A stretch of 64,000 bases of DNA from Synaphobranchus kaupii (taxonomy: Eukaryota; Chordata; Actinopteri; Anguilliformes; Synaphobranchidae), in contig CM056378.1 in NCBI GenBank assembly GCA_029718625.1, forward strand, positions 61,031,027 through 61,095,026. Direction: 5' to 3'. Below, piece after piece: positions 47,407-57,636 of this stretch. Made by a program: the position numbers and the translations under genes. Under the pieces are notes generated by a model. It searched no databases, had not been told where the DNA came from, and saw only the letters and a list, made by a program, of their open reading frames with translations. Position 1 is the stretch's first letter. Each line of letters starts with the position of its first letter.

Positions 47407-48091
47407 TTACTTTTTCTTTAGCACATAAACTACCGGCCACTCTGGAGCGTACAAACCAGTTCTGATGCGGTATTCCTCAGGCGTCTGTGCTTTTAAGTCC
47501 ACCAATAGGTAGCCATAAGGTTTACTGGTCGCATCATCGAAACATTCAAGGAAAAACTTTGAATGTCTGGGGTACATTTGCCGTGCCAAAACATTAACTT
47601 GCATTGGATTTTTGAACAGAACAATATAGTTTGCATTAAGATTTATTGTGCGGCTGCTTCGACCCTGGAAGAAAAGATTCTGAACAAGATATATGATGCT
47701 TAGGTTTCTATGGTGTGTATACTTGGTAAAAGCTCTCTCAATTTCAGAGCTCTGACTGGCCGCCTGCATAAGGTCATCAACAATTACCATATTGGTTTTA
47801 TGCAAAGGTAGCAAAACATAATCGGTCAAAGATTCAGGAAGACCTTCTACAAAATGTACATTCTTTATTTTACAAAGCACTTCATCATACATGGGTTGCC
47901 AGCACGAATAAAACCATACAATGTTCTGCGGTACTGTTGACAATACATGTTGTGCATTTTCAAGCATTTTCGAGCAGTGTTTTCGCAAAAACGCTTTTAC
48001 CGCTGTTTGATGGACCTGAGATTATGCATGAAAAAGGATGTTGAAGGCGGTTGTCAAAACCCTCAACCCCAAACACTTGTCTAGAATCCAT
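47407..48091 (-). pseudogene. Polinton DNA-packaging ATPase (FtsK/HerA type), frameshifted
   Basis: Pumps DNA into capsids. From ATG 48091 the N-terminal part holds the Walker A loop (IISGPSNSGKSVFAKTLL). A 10 bp tandem duplication (repeated GCATTTTC/AA, 47954-47971) then shifts the frame. The remainder, open from 47988 down, has the Walker B strand (TNMVIVDDLMQ) and the sensor-like NLSIIYLVQNLF. Its start overlaps the end of polymerase B by 11 bases. Confidence 0.92.
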
Positions 48092-51000
48092 ATGGCAAGG
48101 TTTTGAAATCAGGGAGCAGGACCCTTTTGTTGTAAACTACTCTGAATCTTTTAGAAACTAAGCGATTGCTGAGAGAGAATCCTCTCTTATTCCTCACAAT
48201 TTGTTTTGTGTTTGTTGTAATTTCACGAGCTGGGGCCTCTGGATTCTGTACATAGTGCTGTACCAATTCTGTGAGGGATGAAAGATTGACAACTTGCGTG
48301 TTAGTATGATGCAGGGTTATACCTTTCACTTTCATGTATGTTTTACCAAACCGTGTTTTATAGCCGTACATCTTGGGCCCTCCTGATACAAATTCAACAA
48401 TGTGGTCACCAGGATCTAGCTCACTAGTCAATTCTCCCAAAAAATCACCTAGAGAAGGCATCCAGTCACCCGGGCGGCTCACAAAGATTACAGAATCTGT
48501 GTCGTGGTACAGAACCCTGTCCGGCATTTTATCCATGACATCATAAAGCTCGAGCCGTGCATAAGCTGTGGTGAAGGCCGCGATGAACACATTGCTGTAC
48601 CTGGGGACCTTTGGAAAACACTTAGTAAGTTTCCACTGTACCAGAGCTACGGCTTCTGTAAGAAATGAAAAGTGTGAGATGTCGTACTCGTCTGAAAACA
48701 TGAATTGCAGAAACTGTTCAGGATCACGGATCAAGGTTGTGTTTGGCAGGTTGCTTCTCTGACCAAATTTGCCCCAAAGACTATTTAAAAACAGTTTGGA
48801 AATTTGTCTCTTGGCTTTGTTTACAGAAATATTGTTTGGGTCTAAACGAACACCCTCCTTCTCCCAATAACTCTGCACATAGGCCGCCTCCTGACGCTTC
48901 TTGTTTGCCCTTTAAATGAGTCTTAATATAGTCACTGAAAAGAGAATCAAACCTATCTTGGAAATGCCAAATTTCAAAGATTTTGTCGATGATGTAACCT
49001 TTTTCAAGAGCCTTAAGCATTTCAACGGTACACCATACACCTGTGAGAGAACGCAACTCATCAGAATGTTCACACACACCTTGATGCTCAGATTCTGCGC
49101 AGGACCGGCAAAGTGGAAACATTAATTTACCAGAGACTCTGTACGGTAACACAGGTATTGTAAGTTTTCTTTGGGTATATACCCTGGCTTTGACCAGACC
49201 GAAATAGTTTTTGATCGGTTCAAAGTCACGGAAGATGATGATGGGTTGATTTGTTGGGTAAACTTTAGTTTTGTTCACGAACGGGTATAGACTGGTGAAA
49301 TCAAAATAGTGTATTTGTTCACCTTCTTGAACCTTGTAGTAAAGTTGCAGCGCATTAGTTTGACCGCCAAACAGAGCAGCCCGAGGTTCCAGACGTTCCG
49401 GGTAGTCATGATGTCGCAGGAACTCCTGAACCTCGGGACTCTCACGTTTAAGTCTTACCCATTCGTGCTCCCACATAACTACAACATTCAGGTTGTATAT
49501 GCTACGCAGAGTGTCAATTTTCTCTTGAAATTTGTGATATATTGAACCAAAATCTGTTTTTGTGAGAGGGTTAATTGTGCTTAAATTAAAGCATTGAGGG
49601 TAAGCATGAAAAAAACACCCCCAAATTCAAAAGCTGTCCGAACGCCGTCCACCTCTGAATACCCGTCTAGATAATAGTTACCCATCTTAACCTCCCCCCG
49701 GTTGAAGGCATGCTGAATGAAAATCTTTTCCCGATGACTCACATATTCTAACCATTAAATGGCGGCTGTGGAAAATGATTTCTGCTGCTGCGTGTAATTA
49801 TCAGGCGATGTGACTGCGATGGTGTTTTTGGACAAAAAGTTTGTACAGTATTGTTTCATGCACACCGAGGCTATTGTAATGCACTGGAACGGGTCTAAGC
49901 CTGTGCTCCCAAGCACCTCTGTCCTAAACCGCAAACAAGCTTCCCGCAAAATAACAACGTCATTCTGACAGTACTCTGATATTTCTTTTCGAAAGTCAAA
50001 CACACCCCCAGACACATTATTATACCAGGACATAAAGTCCTCCCTCTCCTTGTCCATCATTGTATCAAAACCATAGTACAAGGGAGGCGGGTACGGTCCG
50101 ATGTAATTCTGGTTCTCAATTTTATTCCAGAAATGGGGAAAATGCCCTTTTTTAGCATTGTCAAAACCTAGAGAGCCAGGCATGGCACTCAGCTTCATAG
50201 TCAGGAAACAGAGTGAATCAATATACCTATGTTCAAAAGCCTCATCTGTAATGCACAGGAGTTTGCTGCCTTGTGCTATGATGTTTGGCGTCACACCATG
50301 CTTTACCAAATACTGCATCAGCAGGTACGCATCGTAACCCTTCAAATTATGTGCTATGAATGTATACCCCTTGTACTTTGGGGTTCGATACCTTTTTAAA
50401 AAAGCCTGCACGCAACCATCACCCTCTGCAGTCCAACGCTTGCCCTTAAAATCCATGCAACATATGAAATTTGCAATGTGTTCACCATGGTCCTGCCGAC
50501 ACTCAAAATCATAAAAAACATAACGTACGTTGGGGTGTTCAGTTTTCACAGTTTGTATGTAACACGCATGCTCAACTTCAGGGGTCAATACAGCCTTACC
50601 AGGCTTTGCAGAGCTTTAGACTACATTTGTGTGCTTTAGATCTGTTGCTACTTACGGCATATGTTCGCGCACATTTGTCACAGAACTTTCTAGTATCACA
50701 CAAACTGAGCATTTTAATGCTAGACTCCTATAGTTTCAAAACTTTATGCTCGTTATAGCAAAACCTAGACCGACAGAGTCGCTTACAATCCTTACACCTT
50801 ATCATTGATGAACGATGTGTAAAACATTCTGCGCCAAAACAGACGTGACAATAATGTAAGCAGGAGTGGCTATGTTTCGATGTGTATGGAGTGTAACAAA
50901 ATGTACAAACATATTGACTGCCTAAGAAACCTGTCAATGATTTGATACCGTAATAGTGTCCGCCCTCGAGGTACAAAAAAAAGGTTTTAGAGTGTGGTGT

Positions 51001-52086
51001 GTTGCTCGTTTGAAACTTTTTTAAGACGCCGTTATTTGAACTGTGTGTCCATACAACTATCTTGATGTTTAAGAACCTCTCAGACATTTGAATGTCCGAA
51101 AAACGAACCTTATCCTGAACACCCAAACCTACGGAACGTTGTAAATGTTCCGCCTCGCTTTCAGCGGCACATGTTGTGAATGTCGGATTTAAAAGATGCG
51201 TCAAACATGTCGCGAAACAGAGATTATTTTCGGTGTTGTAGCTAACTATTAAATGTCTTAGCTTTTTGCGAATGATTTCGCTCTTGAGACATGTTGATAA
51301 TTTTCGTCGGTCTCCACCGCCATTAGGGTTCTGAATAATGTGGGCCACAAGCATCAGAGTTTCATCAGCCAGGATATCAAAATTGCTTTGAACCAACTCT
51401 TCAATCATATTAAAAAAAACCTCCAAATCTATTTCATCACCGTTTAGCTGTACAGTTACACCCTGAGACAGAGAATCACCCCTTAATTCTAACTGTATGG
51501 CATCGCTGGGGTTTGACAGCTCCCGAACTTTAGCCAGTAGATTTTCTAAAGTGTTTAAGATGTGCACATAAAACGCTGCGTAGTTATCAACATTGTACAA
51601 AGATGTAAAGTTAAAACGGAGCTGAATTTCTGTACTGTTGAAAGCTGGCCTACGTATCACCTGAAGGTCTGCGTTATTAATCACATCACCACCATCACTA
51701 CCACCATTTTGGTTGACTTCTGGAAGTCCATGCAGGTTATTATCGGCAGTGCTTTGGGGCATCTCTAGCTCTGTAAGACCATGCATGTTATTTTCTGCGG
51801 TGTTTGGGGTCATATCTGTTTCAACGCGACAAGCGAGTTCACGGTTTACAGAGTCCAACGCTCTTAATAAACCTGCAAAAACATCATGCTCTACAGCTTC
51901 ATTACTTGGCTCATGCGTGTCAATAGAGGCTTGATTAACATCATTAACAAGAGCTAAGAGATGCGGATTAACATTTTCATGCGATAAATCTAATTGGTTA
52001 GGGTCCTGGTTTTCAGCATTTTCTGTGGCAGGTCTTTTACTCTGGGCCCCTGAACACGAACACGTACAAAGTCTTTTAGGAGACAT
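48081..52086 (-). pseudogene. Polinton protein-primed DNA polymerase B, multiple breaks
   Basis: The replicative polymerase. The N-terminal ~450 residues (from ATG 52086) include an acidic Asn/Glu-rich leader, a NNLCFATCLTHLLNP segment and a cysteine-rich zinc cluster (VCTFC, CLHYCHVC, IRCKDCKRLCRSRFC). Exonuclease motifs: FYDFECRQD, FIAHNLKGYDAYLL and YCQNDVVIL. Polymerase motifs: FDFTSLYPFVNKTKVYP (A), ISKLFLNSLWGKFG (B) and LYHDTDSVIFV (C). Breaks: TAG 50728-50730, frameshift near 50600, TAA 49755-49757, frameshift near 49610 beside G and T runs, frameshift near 48910. All catalytic motifs remain recognisable. Confidence 0.95.
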
Positions 52087-52087
52087 T

Positions 52088-53693
52088 TTACTTTAATAGT
52101 TTATCCACAAGGGTCATAAAATTGTCAGCAAGGGTCATAAAATTGTTCAAGATGGTTAATTGCAGACTTTTGTCGTTTTGACAAACCGAGGCTGTCGCAG
52201 GAGGTGTCCTGTTCACCTCTGATTGTTTGGCTGCGGATGCTGTTGCTGTTGTCTTTGGGTCTGATGATGTCCGTGGTCCTGGGTTCACACGTTTGTTAGA
52301 CGTAATTAAAATATCCGGGGCGATCACCGCACCCAATATTTCGGCATCCGTTATTTCAGCGTCTGTAAGGTAAATAAAAATTAAAAATTAAAAAATCTAA
52401 AATCTAATTAATTCAAATTAAAAAATAAAAATAAAAAATTAAATTCAGATTAAAAAATTAAAATCAAATTACGAAATTTAAAAATAAAAAATTCAAATTA
52501 AAAATCTAATTACAAAATAAAAAATAACTAAATAAAAAAGCAAACATTTTATTTCAATAGGAGAAAACTTAAATCTCACCACTTTTTCTCTTCAGTCCTT
52601 TAGGCCTGCAAGGTTTTGTCTTTGCAATCGTCTCTAGAGGGATTTCAGGGCCTTTTAAACAATAAAAATAAAATCAGAAAAATAAAGCACATAGCAATGT
52701 TCAATAGTTATAATCAGATGTTGAGCAAAGTAAGTTTCATACAATTGTATAGAACTGTAACAAATAGCTTTTTGTTGCTGCTGAAGCTAAACCACAGCCT
52801 ATAAAAATGGCTTCGCCACATGTCGTCTACCCCTCCAATATATAAAACAATTAAACATGCACCAAATATCAGAAAATAAGGCCTTGTACATACTCTACAC
52901 AAGCAACGACACAGAGCAAACGCAGGGGGCGTTCCTTGCGTCGAAAAATGTGCCGTCCAAATATTTGTAACGTGACGCAAACGTGCACGCACACGCCCCC
53001 GCCCCCACATGCACACATGCACACGCACGAACTTACAGTTTTTTCTCTTTTGTATTTGAGGAGTTGGCGTTGTCTCCATAACCGTCTCTAGAGGGCTTTC
53101 AGGGCCTTTTTAACAATAAAAATAAAAATCAGAAAAAAATAAAGCACATAAACAGATATTGAACAAAAGTACTTAAGTTACATACTCTGTATATAACTGT
53201 AGTGTAGATCGTCTTCTGAAGCTAATACCTGGGCACATACAATTTTCCGAGGCCGTGTGTACACTGTAGGCCTATCTAAAAACAGTTAAACATTCACCAA
53301 ATATCAGAAAATAAAGCCCATGGCAATGTTCAATAGTTATAATCAGATGTTGAGCAAAGTAAGTTTCATACAATTGTATATAACTGTAACAAATAGCTTT
53401 TTGCTGTTGCTAAAGCTAAAACACGGCCTATACACGTGGCTTCGGCCCTCTGTGTAGCCTACCCCTCAGTATCTAAAAACAATTAAACATTCACCAAAAT
53501 ATCCGAAAAATAAAACACGTAGCAATGTTCAATAATTATAATCAGATGTTGATCAAAGTAAGTTTCATACAATTGTATATAACTGTAACAAATAGCTTTT
53601 TGCTGCTGCTAAAACTAAAACACGGCCTATACACGTGGCTTCGGCCCTCTGTGTAGCCTACCCCTCAGTATCTAAAACAATTAAACATTCACC

Positions 53694-53762
<69 letters not shown>

Positions 53763-54046
53763 CTTTAAAACATCTTTAAAAGTACCATTTAAAAATTGTA
53801 AAAACATCTTACTCTGTCTAACTTTGATGGCTTCGGGTATAGTTTCAATAAATTCGCGGAAACAGCCACCCACGTGTTCCTCGTTGCTATACAATATTTC
53901 AGCCAAATCTGTAATACATTTACATTAACAACGTTAATTAAGAAGTAGAACATTCAATATGTTTAATTAACAACTTGAAAGTTTCACACTTTACAAGAAT
54001 TAAAATAGTAGCACATACCTTGTGTTGAAAAGTCTACAGTCGACAT
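52088..54046 (-). CDS. Spliced five-exon Polinton gene (179 aa), function unknown
   Basis: Predicted exons, minus strand: 54019-54046, 53813-53908, 53037-53105, 52580-52651 and 52088-52362. Every junction is GT-AG (donors such as GTATGT, GTAAGA, GTAAGT, GTGAGA), every intron is phase 1, and the exons sum to 540 nt, exactly 180 codons with the stop. The protein starts MSTVDFSTQDLAEILYSNEE, has GGCFREFIETIPEAIKVRQ, two related cassettes (PESPLETV and PEIPLETI, each followed by a basic stretch), a Ser/Thr/Pro/Ala-rich linker and a C-terminal NFMTLAD-NFMTLVD repeat. No domain recognised. Its stop is one base before the polymerase ATG (TAAAATG). TATA boxes lie 87-110 bases upstream of the ATG. It looks like a regulatory protein. 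Confidence 0.75.
52690..53700. repeat. Tandem intronic repeats of the spliced gene
   Basis: Units of ~200 bp (CAATGTTCAATAGTTATAAT, then ATACAATTGTATA and CCTACCCCTC) recur at about 52697, 53322 and 53522, with a diverged copy near 53150. The copies next to exons 3 and 4 are the flanks of a ~457 bp duplicated segment that includes the exon. Confidence 0.8.
53697..53756. repeat. (TA)n microsatellite
   Basis: About 30 TA units within the second intron of the spliced gene. Confidence 0.95.
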
Positions 54047-54132
54047 TTCTTGCACGCAAAATGTTTAGGGTAAATCGACCTCTTCTTCGACCAGCTCTTT
54101 TCAGCAGAGTAAAATCAGACAAGCCGCTGTAA

Positions 54133-54139
54133 TTTTATA
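54133..54139 (-). promoter_or_regulatory. TATA box of minus-strand Polinton block
   Basis: TATAAAA on the minus strand, 87 bases before the ATG of the spliced gene. A second copy lies at 54155-54161. Confidence 0.6.
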
Positions 54140-54289
54140 ACCCCTAACCCCCTGTTTTATAGCCTAACAGGGGTGAGGGGTGTGTACGTAACTTGAACGT
54201 AACTCGTAAACACACCCCCACACCCCTCCCGTGAATGTAGATTGAAAACCCTGTTAAAGAAAATACGATTAAACGTCACATTTAATATA

Positions 54290-54525
54290 TAACGACTCAA
54301 CCCTGCTTAAATCGGATAAACCATCTTTTTAGTAACCCATCGATACTAAACATTAGATGACCCATCTAGCAAATAGTGTATATTTTAAAAATTCGTAATT
54401 AGCTAGCCTATTAGACCTGCAACCTCTGCTAAAATTGTATACGTCCCTTGTGCAAATAGTCTACTGAAACAAATCAAAAACGTTCAGTAGATTAAGGTTT
54501 ATTTCTATAGTTCACAAAATATCTT
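54290..54525 (-). repeat. Extra copy of TIR sequence inside the right arm
   Basis: CTCAACCCTGCTTAAATCGG through GGTTTATTTCTATAG repeats, in direct orientation, the sequence at 54665-54890 of the right inverted repeat. The left arm has only one copy, so the right end underwent a local duplication of a ~230 bp segment. Confidence 0.85.
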
Positions 54526-54548
54526 TTGAAAATCCCCGCCAAAAAACC

Positions 54549-54934
54549 CGCAGCTGTTCCGATCATTCAGACCCCCTGCTGTGAAATCTACTCAAGCTTG
54601 GTTCTCCGAAAAAAATAAATACACTTTGAAAGAGTTACGCTTACACAATATAGGCTATATATAATATCTCAATCCTGCTTAAATTGGATAAACCATTTTT
54701 TTAGTAACCCATCGATACTAAACATTAGATGACCCATCTAGCAAATAGTTTATATTTTAAAAATTTGTAATTAGCTAGCCTATTAGACCTGCAACCTCTG
54801 CTAAAATTGTATATGTCCCTTGTGCAAATAGTCTACTGAAACAAAACAAAAACGTTCAGTAGATTAAGGTTTATTTCTATATACATTTCATTCATTCATT
54901 CATTTCAAACTTACTTTTTGAATCAACCGCGTTG
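54549..54934 (-). repeat. Polinton right terminal inverted repeat, inner part
   Basis: The inverse of the inner two-thirds of the left repeat, from CGCAGCTGTT to AATCAACCGCGTTG. It is separated from its outer part by a LINE insertion at 54935-56443. Confidence 0.93.
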
Positions 54935-56443
54935 ACCAAAATTATTTATACTATATATTAATGACATAGTCAAAGTATCTGACGTTTTAAAATTAATTTT
55001 ATTCGCGGACGACACAAACATCCTCTGCTCTGGAATTGATCTTAGTCAAATGGTCACATCAGTTAACAATGAAATGTCAAAGCTTCACACGTGGTTTAAT
55101 ATTAATAAACTATACTAAACCTTTCAAAGACAAAATTAATATTATTTGGGAAAAGAGGCCTGAAGGAAAACATAAACTTAAAGGTCAATGGTACCAACAT
55201 TGAACGAGTGAACGAACACAAGATTCTGGGGGTTACGGTAGATAGCCTCCTGACATGGAAACCACATGTGAAGCTAGTTCAATGTAAATTGGCCAAAAGC
55301 GTGTCTATTTTGTGGAAAATGCAGAAACTACTCAATCAACATTCACTTAAGACAATTTACTCGGCACTCATAACACCCCACCTTCACTACTGTGTTGAAG
55401 TGTGGGGACACACTTATAAAGACACTACAGAGCCGCTGTTCAAACTCCAAAAAAGGGCAATGAGAGTTGTATATTGTGTCCCATATAGAGACCACACAAA
55501 TTATTTGTTTATTAAGGCAAAGTTTCTCAAGTGGCAGGATATAATTAAATATAATACCGTACAAATATTATTCTTAATCCAAAAATCTCTTACCCGTAAA
55601 TATACAGAAACTGTTTCTAAAGAGAGATGACATACATAACCTAAGAGGAAATATGATTTATAAACAAAAATCTATAAAGTCAACACTCAGAGGTCATTCA
55701 TTATCCATTGTGGGGGTTAAGCTTTGGAACAGTTTACATGATGAGATTAAAATGTCTACAAACTTAAAGACCTTCAAGAGTAAGATAAGATGCAAGATGG
55801 TAGGAAATTATCAAGTATAAACAATAGGGGGTTGTCAGGAAATGAAAACAATGTCACGATGTGCAAAAAAACAATGCAAGCGGTTTACACAGGATCCTGG
55901 ACCTTGCAACACAAGACAACAGACACTGGTCGCACAAACTGCTCAGGATGGAGCTTCTAAACTGGTCATTTAACGCTATTGACAAGATATTCTCTACAAG
56001 GCGTGAGGGCACTGGCGAGCCGTCATGTCCAGATGGGACCTTATCTGAACATTATCTGAACAATATTCAGGACTGTCTGCTGTTGAAATGAAACAAATTG
56101 CTTTGACTAATGTATGACATGTACATTTAAAACCAACTTATTTGGACTTTAATAATTGGTTTGTTTTACTTTAGCGTATTTTTTTCTTTCTCGATCAATT
56201 TCGCTATAAAGAAAATTCAGCTATGCTGTTGTGATACTAAAGAATCTGTTTTAATCAAATGTATAATATGAACATTTAAAATTGTGAGGGAATTGGGGCG
56301 GGACTTTGATAAGCAGTCTGCTTTTTTCCCGTATCCCTTTTCGGCAGGTACTGTATTTGTTCAAGGCATATTTCAGAAATGTGATGAAATGTGACTATAT
56401 ACATGCCAAAATAAAATAAAAAAAAATAAAAAATAAAAAAAAG
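54935..56443 (+). mobile_element. 5'-truncated LINE in right TIR
   Basis: 1509 bp insertion with an AAATAA-rich 3' tail. It interrupts the right TIR between GCGTTG and TATAAC; the left TIR keeps the uninterrupted sequence, so both boundaries are known to within a base. No target duplication beyond a possible single base. The encoded fragment is the C-terminal part of a LINE reverse transcriptase, not L2-like; I/Nimb- or Jockey-related is my guess. Confidence 0.85.
54950..55630 (+). pseudogene. LINE reverse transcriptase C-terminal fragment
   Basis: Starts at motif C (LILFADDTNILCSG), and continues through NEHKILGVTVDSLLTWKPHV, IYSALITPHLHYCVEVWGHT and EPLFKLQKRAMRVVYC. A frameshift lies near 55120. 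Dead on arrival because of 5' truncation. Confidence 0.82.
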
Positions 56444-56622
56444 TATAACATCTGTTCCTTGTCAATCAAAGGTTTCCCCTAGCATAGCGTCAGCACTAAC
56501 CCACCAGTTGTTGTGTCAGACGGATACTACAGGAGTGTATCCCATTTTCATTTTACACAGTACGATAAACTAATGGCTCCATTTGTCCGCACTCTAGCCG
56601 TCTGGAAGGATCTCTCTCTCTC
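56444..56622 (-). repeat. Polinton right terminal inverted repeat, outer part
   Basis: Resumes TATAACATCTGTTCCTTGTC exactly where the inner part stops and runs to the terminal (CT)n tract. Matches the first ~190 bases of the left repeat, inverted. Confidence 0.93.
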
Positions 56623-56925
56623 CCTGTCATGGTTTTGGACCCTGTGGCCCTATGCGGTCGTTTTCCTCGGTGGCCACGCGGGGGCGCTGCCCTTTTGGTG
56701 GATGCTTGCTCCGCCCTGCTGAGTTGGGGGAGTTTCTGTAAGCGGTTACACCTGTCTTAGTCACCTGAGATGTATATAAGCCTACCGTGCCCTTCATGCG
56801 GGGCTTCGACATTAATTGTTACTTGTTTGTTTATTGTTACGTACTGTGGTGTTTTTGTTGGCTGTGAGTTCTCGTACCATTTGTGGCTACTCGCCTTTTG
56901 TTAACGTCTCTTTGTTGAGGCAGGG

Positions 56926-57616
56926 TGTCATGGTTAGTGGCTGTCTCCTTTTGTTTTTACCTTGGTTTTCCGTTTGGCGTCGTCTGAGGCTCTATCGGAT
57001 TTTTTCTTCCTCCGTTCCGGTGTTTGGATCTCTCCGGGTCATTATCTTCTACAACTGTGTTTGGTTTCCGTCGGCTATAAATAGAGCTTCACTTCCGCTT
57101 TCCGGTGCTTCTAGATTGTTGTGGAGTAGTTACTAGAAAGCCGGTATTAGGTATAGGTATAGTCTCTAGCTTCTGTATCTCTGTTTTAAGTTATACAGAG
57201 ACACAGCTATTGAAATAAGAAATAGGATTAGAATCTCTGGTTTTCTGTCCTATCGCTCTCTATTCTTTTCTTTTTGTCTTTAGCCTGTTTATTCTTTGTG
57301 CAGCTCCTTAGCCGACTGAGCTGTAGCTACAGGCTTGCTATTTTGTTCGTTTCTTTTCAGTTTTCTCAACCTCTGTTATACGCAGATCAATTAGTGCGTG
57401 AGGTTCTTTCTTTTTGTTTGTTTCTCGCTGTTCTAGCGAACCCTCGCCTCCTTTTGAGGTTGTTTTGTGTTAGCCTTGAGCTAGGGAAGTTTTTCTCCCG
57501 CTTATCAGTTTCCCTTTTGCGGTTTAATTCTGCTTCTGTGGCGTGTCTTTTAGATACGTTTTCTGAATCCTTATCTGTCGCGGTTGGTTCTCTATTTTCT
57601 AACCTAAAACCTGACA
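56926..57616 (+). repeat. Gypsy 5' LTR
   Basis: TGTCATGGTTAGTGG to AAAACCTGACA. TATAAATA at 57076-57083 places transcription start near 57107. The long open frame inside (57274-57624) is repeated in the other LTR and is not a gene. Confidence 0.97.
57076..57083 (+). promoter_or_regulatory. Gypsy LTR TATA box
   Basis: TATAAATA, 31 bases upstream of the GCTTCTAGATT that pairs with the primer-binding site. Confidence 0.8.
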
Positions 57617-57617
57617 G

Positions 57618-57628
57618 AATCTAGAAGC
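57618..57628 (+). promoter_or_regulatory. Self-priming primer-binding site
   Basis: AATCTAGAAGC, one base after the 5' LTR, is the exact reverse complement of GCTTCTAGATT (57107-57117). No tRNA-type TGG follows the LTR, so priming by the mRNA's own 5' end is likely. Confidence 0.78.
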
Positions 57629-57636
57629 CTTGCAAC

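Larger units (their letters stand above)
37823..56622. mobile_element. Maverick/Polinton, complete gene set, disabled
   Basis: A large self-synthesising DNA transposon related to adintovirus-like viruses. Ends with 5'-AG and TC-3', has ~570 bp terminal inverted repeats and encodes integrase, minor and major capsid proteins, pX/pVI-like protein, adenain protease, packaging ATPase and protein-primed polymerase B, plus four unassigned genes. Total 18.8 kb, of which about 1.5 kb (54935-56443) and 1.8 kb (43438-45271) are later insertions, leaving ~15.5 kb, normal for the group. No 6 bp target duplication is visible, probably because the right flank has been rearranged by the LTR-like sequence starting at 56625. 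Confidence 0.95.

Noticed and set aside
55861..56091. 76-codon frame at the end of the LINE fragment
   Set aside because: Downstream of the reverse transcriptase, no domain; likely LINE 3' UTR.
57274..57624. 116-codon frame, repeated at 62528-62929
   Set aside because: It is LTR sequence present identically in both LTRs; no protein features beyond T-rich composition.
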